A stretch of 8,891 bases of DNA from Sandaracinaceae bacterium (GTDB lineage Bacteria; Myxococcota_A; Polyangia; Polyangiales; Houyiibacteriaceae). The stretch spans positions 1 through 8,891 of the forward strand of contig JAAZAH010000023.1 in assembly GCA_012514415.1 (NCBI GenBank). Direction: 5' to 3'. A program made the position numbers and the translations under genes. Shown here in pieces: positions 6,842 through 8,891 of the stretch (positions are counted from its first letter, which is position 1; every line of letters starts with the position of its first letter). A model generated the notes under the pieces. The model was given only the letters and a program-made list of their open reading frames with translations, did no database searches and was not told the DNA's origin.

Positions 6842-7627
6842 ATGGTGCGCAACGTCGTCTTCATTTTCATGGTTACGCTGCTTTCAGCGACCGCCGTAAG
6901 TGCGAGCCGAGGGACGGTGCCCGGAGTGCCCGATCTTCCCAAAAGGAGCCGCTCCATCGGCTACGCTTTTGATGGACGCCTCGAGAACGGTGTCCTCCTC
7001 CGCGAGACTCCCTTTGTCCGCTATACACCCGAATACGCTCGTCTCGGAGGGCATTTCTATGGGACGTGGGAGCTTGTCCAGCTCATCCATCGCGCGGCGT
7101 ATCGCGTCGCCCAGCGCGTGCCCGGAGCGCGCCTCTCCGTCGGCGAGCTCTCAAAAGAGCGCGGCGGACGCATCGCTGGCCATCACAGCCATCAAAGCGG
7201 GCGCGATGTCGATCTCGCCTTTTACATGACCGACGCTTCGGGGCGGCCGTATGATCCTTGGGCATTCGCCGAATTCGATCGCAACGGCATCGGGCGACCT
7301 CCGAACCAAATGCTCCGCTTTGACGATCGGCGCAATTGGGAGCTTGTGCAGCGGCTGATCACCGATGGAGATGCTCGCGTTCAGTATATTTTTGTCTCGA
7401 ATGCACTCAAGACCCGCCTCTTGAACGAAGGGATGCGCCGTGGCGCCTCACCGACCGTGATGAGGCGCGCACGCACCGTCTTGATGCAGCCCTCGCACGG
7501 CCATCCGCACGGCAACCACTTCCACGTGCGGATCTATTGCTCGCCGGCGAATCGGCCGCGATGCCAAGATCGCGCCCCCTTCCATCCTTGGTATCCGGGA
7601 ACGCCGCCTCTGCTCGCGACTCAATGA
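6842..7627 (+). CDS. Secreted MepA-like penicillin-insensitive murein endopeptidase (peptidase M74)
   Basis: 261 residues from the ATG at 6842. A GTG at 6830 with AGGG 7 nt upstream is an alternative start that would add MDGS; the ATG gives the more typical basic signal peptide. Residues 1-21 are a Sec signal peptide with a likely cut after VSA. The mature part carries the LAS-metallopeptidase zinc pattern of M74: HHSHQSGRDVDLAFY (114-128), where His117 and Asp124 are the expected ligands, and NHFHVRIYC (225-233), where His226 and/or His228 complete the site. Cys233 and Cys241 may form a disulfide. Known: MepA is a periplasmic enzyme that cleaves cross-link peptide bonds (DD- and LD-) in peptidoglycan and resists penicillin. 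The length is close to that of E. coli MepA (about 270). The gene is divergent from the lipoprotein gene, and its stop lies 7 bp from the stop of convergent engB. The family call is firm; the exact bond cleaved is inferred. Confidence 0.92.
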   Translation: MVRNVVFIFMVTLLSATAVSASRGTVPGVPDLPKRSRSIGYAFDGRLENGVLLRETPFVRYTPEYARLGGHFYGTWELVQLIHRAAYRVAQRVPGARLSVGELSKERGGRIAGHHSHQSGRDVDLAFYMTDASGRPYDPWAFAEFDRNGIGRPPNQMLRFDDRRNWELVQRLITDGDARVQYIFVSNALKTRLLNEGMRRGASPTVMRRARTVLMQPSHGHPHGNHFHVRIYCSPANRPRCQDRAPFHPWYPGTPPLLATQ

Positions 7628-7649
7628 GCGGCGCCTAACCCTCCGCCGC
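7628..7649. repeat. Short inverted repeat spanning the 7-bp convergent gap
   Basis: GCGGCG (7628-7633) pairs exactly with CGCCGC (7644-7649) around a 10-nt loop that contains the engB stop codon. It sits where the two convergent transcripts must end. There is no T-run, and six bases could arise by chance in GC-rich DNA. Confidence 0.2.
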
Positions 7650-8267
7650 GCTCCCGGCGCTCTCGGGGTCTCTTGGAAGCTCGATCGACGCGGCGCGGAG
7701 AAGACTTCGAAAGAGCGCTTCCCTTCCTTCGCCGGTTTCCGAGCTGTAAGGGAAGACCCTCCGCCCGGCTTCTTTTCGAAGCGCTTCGACGCGAAGCTTT
7801 CGTTGATGACGGGGTATCTTATCGATCTTGGTCGCGACGAGATAGATTCCGAGATCGATCGATTCGAGGTAATCGATGAGATCGAGATCGTCCTCTTCGA
7901 TGCCGCGCCGTACGTCGATGATGGGCACGACCGCCCTTAGCCCCGGCCGCGTGCTTAAAAAGCTCTCGATGAGCGGTCCCCAAGAGCGTCGCTCCTTCTT
8001 GCTCCGCTGTGCATAGCCGTAACCCGGCAGATCGACGAGATCGAGCATCGCGCCACCCTCAAGGGTGAGGCGAAAGAAATTAATCCCGCGTGTCGCCCCC
8101 GGCTTATTGCTCGTGCGGACGAGTTTTTTTCGTTGGGCAAGGCTGTTGATGAGGCTCGACTTGCCGACATTCGAGCGCCCGGCAAAGGCGATCTCTGCGT
8201 ACGCGGGTGGGGGGAGCTCCGCAAGGTTCGTCGTCGAGAGTAGGAATTGCGCGTCGTGGATCTTCAT
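7635..8267 (-). CDS. engB: EngB (YihA/YsxC) ribosome-biogenesis GTPase
   Basis: 210 residues beginning MKIHDAQFLLST, the usual N-terminal style and length for EngB. A longer frame back to 8363 exists but lies inside the upstream gene and adds 32 unrelated residues. All GTPase motifs are present: G1 GRSNVGKS (30-37), G2 Thr59 in PGATRGINFF, G3 DLPGYGYA (79-86), G4 TKID (146-149) and G5 SSETGEG (175-181). Known: EngB binds GTP and helps assemble the large ribosomal subunit in the cytoplasm; it is essential in many bacteria. The start codon overlaps the stop of the upstream aldehyde dehydrogenase gene (ATGA), and no strong separate ribosome site is seen, so translation is probably coupled. No domain is missing; the C-terminal tail is Glu/Ala/Ser-rich. 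Confidence 0.97.
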   Translation of the reverse strand: MKIHDAQFLLSTTNLAELPPPAYAEIAFAGRSNVGKSSLINSLAQRKKLVRTSNKPGATRGINFFRLTLEGGAMLDLVDLPGYGYAQRSKKERRSWGPLIESFLSTRPGLRAVVPIIDVRRGIEEDDLDLIDYLESIDLGIYLVATKIDKIPRHQRKLRVEALRKEAGRRVFPYSSETGEGREALFRSLLRAASIELPRDPESAGSAAEG

Positions 8268-8891
8268 TGAATCGTCTCGTGGATCACGCGGATCTGCGCG
8301 AACTGGCGATGCCCATCGCGTCCGCTGTGGAAGCCATAGCCCGACTCCCTTGCTCCGACCCATGGCGTATTGCCCGCGCCGTAAATGCCTTGGTTGATGC
8401 CGACCATTCCCGCGCGAAGTCTCCTCGCCACGGCACGCGCACGCTCGGGGGATCCGAAGACCACCGCGCCCAATCCGAAGCGAGAATCGTTGGCAAGACG
8501 GATCGACTCTTCATCGCTTTCGGTTGGAACCACGCCCGCGACGGGTCCAAAAGTCTCCTCGACGGCGATGGGCATATTCGGTTCAAGACCGCCGAGGACA
8601 ATGGGCCCAAGGAAAGCGCCATCTTCGCGCGTGCCCCGATACTGAAGCATGGCGCCTGCGCGTATCGCTTCCTCGACCTCCCTGTGAACGCGCTTCTTCT
8701 GTGCAATATTGACCATCGGTCCGAGTCGCACTCCCTCTTCGAGGGGGTCACCCACAGCGATCTTTTCGGCGTGACCGACAAGCTTCTCGATGAACGATTC
8801 GGCGCGATCGCGATGGATGAAGATGCGCTCCGTGCTCACGCAGACTTGGCCCGCATTCCAAAACGAGTTGCGTGCAGCGAAGGCTGCGGCG
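8264..8891 (-). CDS. NAD(P)-dependent aldehyde dehydrogenase family protein (5' end outside window)
   Basis: 208 C-terminal residues are visible; the frame is open to the right edge. NSFWNAGQVCVSTERIF near the start carries the catalytic cysteine (17th visible codon, 8840-8842) in the GQxC context of the family. It is followed by a conserved LGPMV segment (56-60), EETFGPV (111-117), which helps bind cofactor in this superfamily, and the oligomerisation tail NTPWVGARESGYGF (174-187). Family members are about 450-500 residues, so the Rossmann cofactor domain and general-base glutamate lie beyond the window. Known: these enzymes oxidise aldehydes to acids with NAD or NADP through a thiohemiacetal on the cysteine. 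The substrate cannot be told; the TPW(V)G tail differs from typical GabD (PFGGVKQSG), so a succinate-semialdehyde assignment is not supported. The stop overlaps the engB start by four bases. A GTG at 8837-8839, just after the catalytic cysteine, is not a real start. Confidence 0.95.
   Translation of the reverse strand, partial: AAAFAARNSFWNAGQVCVSTERIFIHRDRAESFIEKLVGHAEKIAVGDPLEEGVRLGPMVNIAQKKRVHREVEEAIRAGAMLQYRGTREDGAFLGPIVLGGLEPNMPIAVEETFGPVAGVVPTESDEESIRLANDSRFGLGAVVFGSPERARAVARRLRAGMVGINQGIYGAGNTPWVGARESGYGFHSGRDGHRQFAQIRVIHETIQ

Noticed and set aside
6063..6899. Open frame of 278 codons on the plus strand
   Set aside because: It is antisense to the lipoprotein gene and runs into the endopeptidase gene. 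Its product is Ser/Arg-rich as expected of a shadow frame, while the minus-strand product has a signal, a lipobox and conserved tail motifs.
8268..8363. Upstream extension of engB by 32 residues
   Set aside because: It lies inside the aldehyde dehydrogenase coding region. The ATG at 8265-8267 gives the family's normal N-terminus and length.
1..8891. CRISPR arrays, insertion sequences, attachment sites, tRNA or rRNA genes
   Set aside because: I found no regularly spaced repeats, transposase-like frames, terminal repeats with target duplications, or cloverleaf/rRNA-like sequence by eye. A tRNAscan/Infernal run would be decisive.

Overview
The window is GC-rich chromosomal DNA from a Gram-negative bacterium. 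The best guess is Myxococcota or a neighbouring former deltaproteobacterial lineage. Three things point there. One is a lipoprotein ending in a domain like the Cys-containing AgmX/PglI C-terminal tail that is typical of myxobacteria. The second is a signal-anchored TPR protein of a style common in that group. The third is the strong C/G bias at third codon positions, which also opens long spurious antisense frames. I see no mobile element, CRISPR array, tRNA or rRNA. Apart from the tightly coupled pair at the right end, this looks like a mosaic of short transcription units in changing orientation (+, -, +, +, -, +, -, -) and not a single dedicated system.

Left part (1-3415): a large SNF2-family ATPase enters from beyond the left edge and ends at 3024. 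Facing it is a small CxxCxxCC (YkgJ-type) metal-binding protein gene. The gap between them holds an 8-bp perfect inverted repeat.

Middle (3416-5593): a 237-bp gap carries a possible promoter and two predicted stem-loops ahead of a membrane-anchored TPR protein gene. A compact hairpin follows its stop codon. Next comes a small two-helix membrane protein with two cysteines in its loop.

Right part (5594-8891): a putative outer-membrane lipoprotein, with a central region faintly like the ExbD/TolR periplasmic domain and an AgmX-type tail, is transcribed leftward. It is divergent from a secreted MepA-like (M74) murein endopeptidase gene. That gene converges, 7 bp from stop to stop, on engB (yihA/ysxC), the ribosome-assembly GTPase. 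engB overlaps by four bases an upstream aldehyde dehydrogenase gene that runs off the right edge just beyond its catalytic cysteine.

Several of the encoded proteins are envelope proteins (TPR anchor, two-helix protein, lipoprotein, murein hydrolase). The sequence does not show that they work together. The least characterised items are the lipoprotein's domain combination, the TPR protein's N-terminal domain with its structured leader, and the two-cysteine membrane protein.
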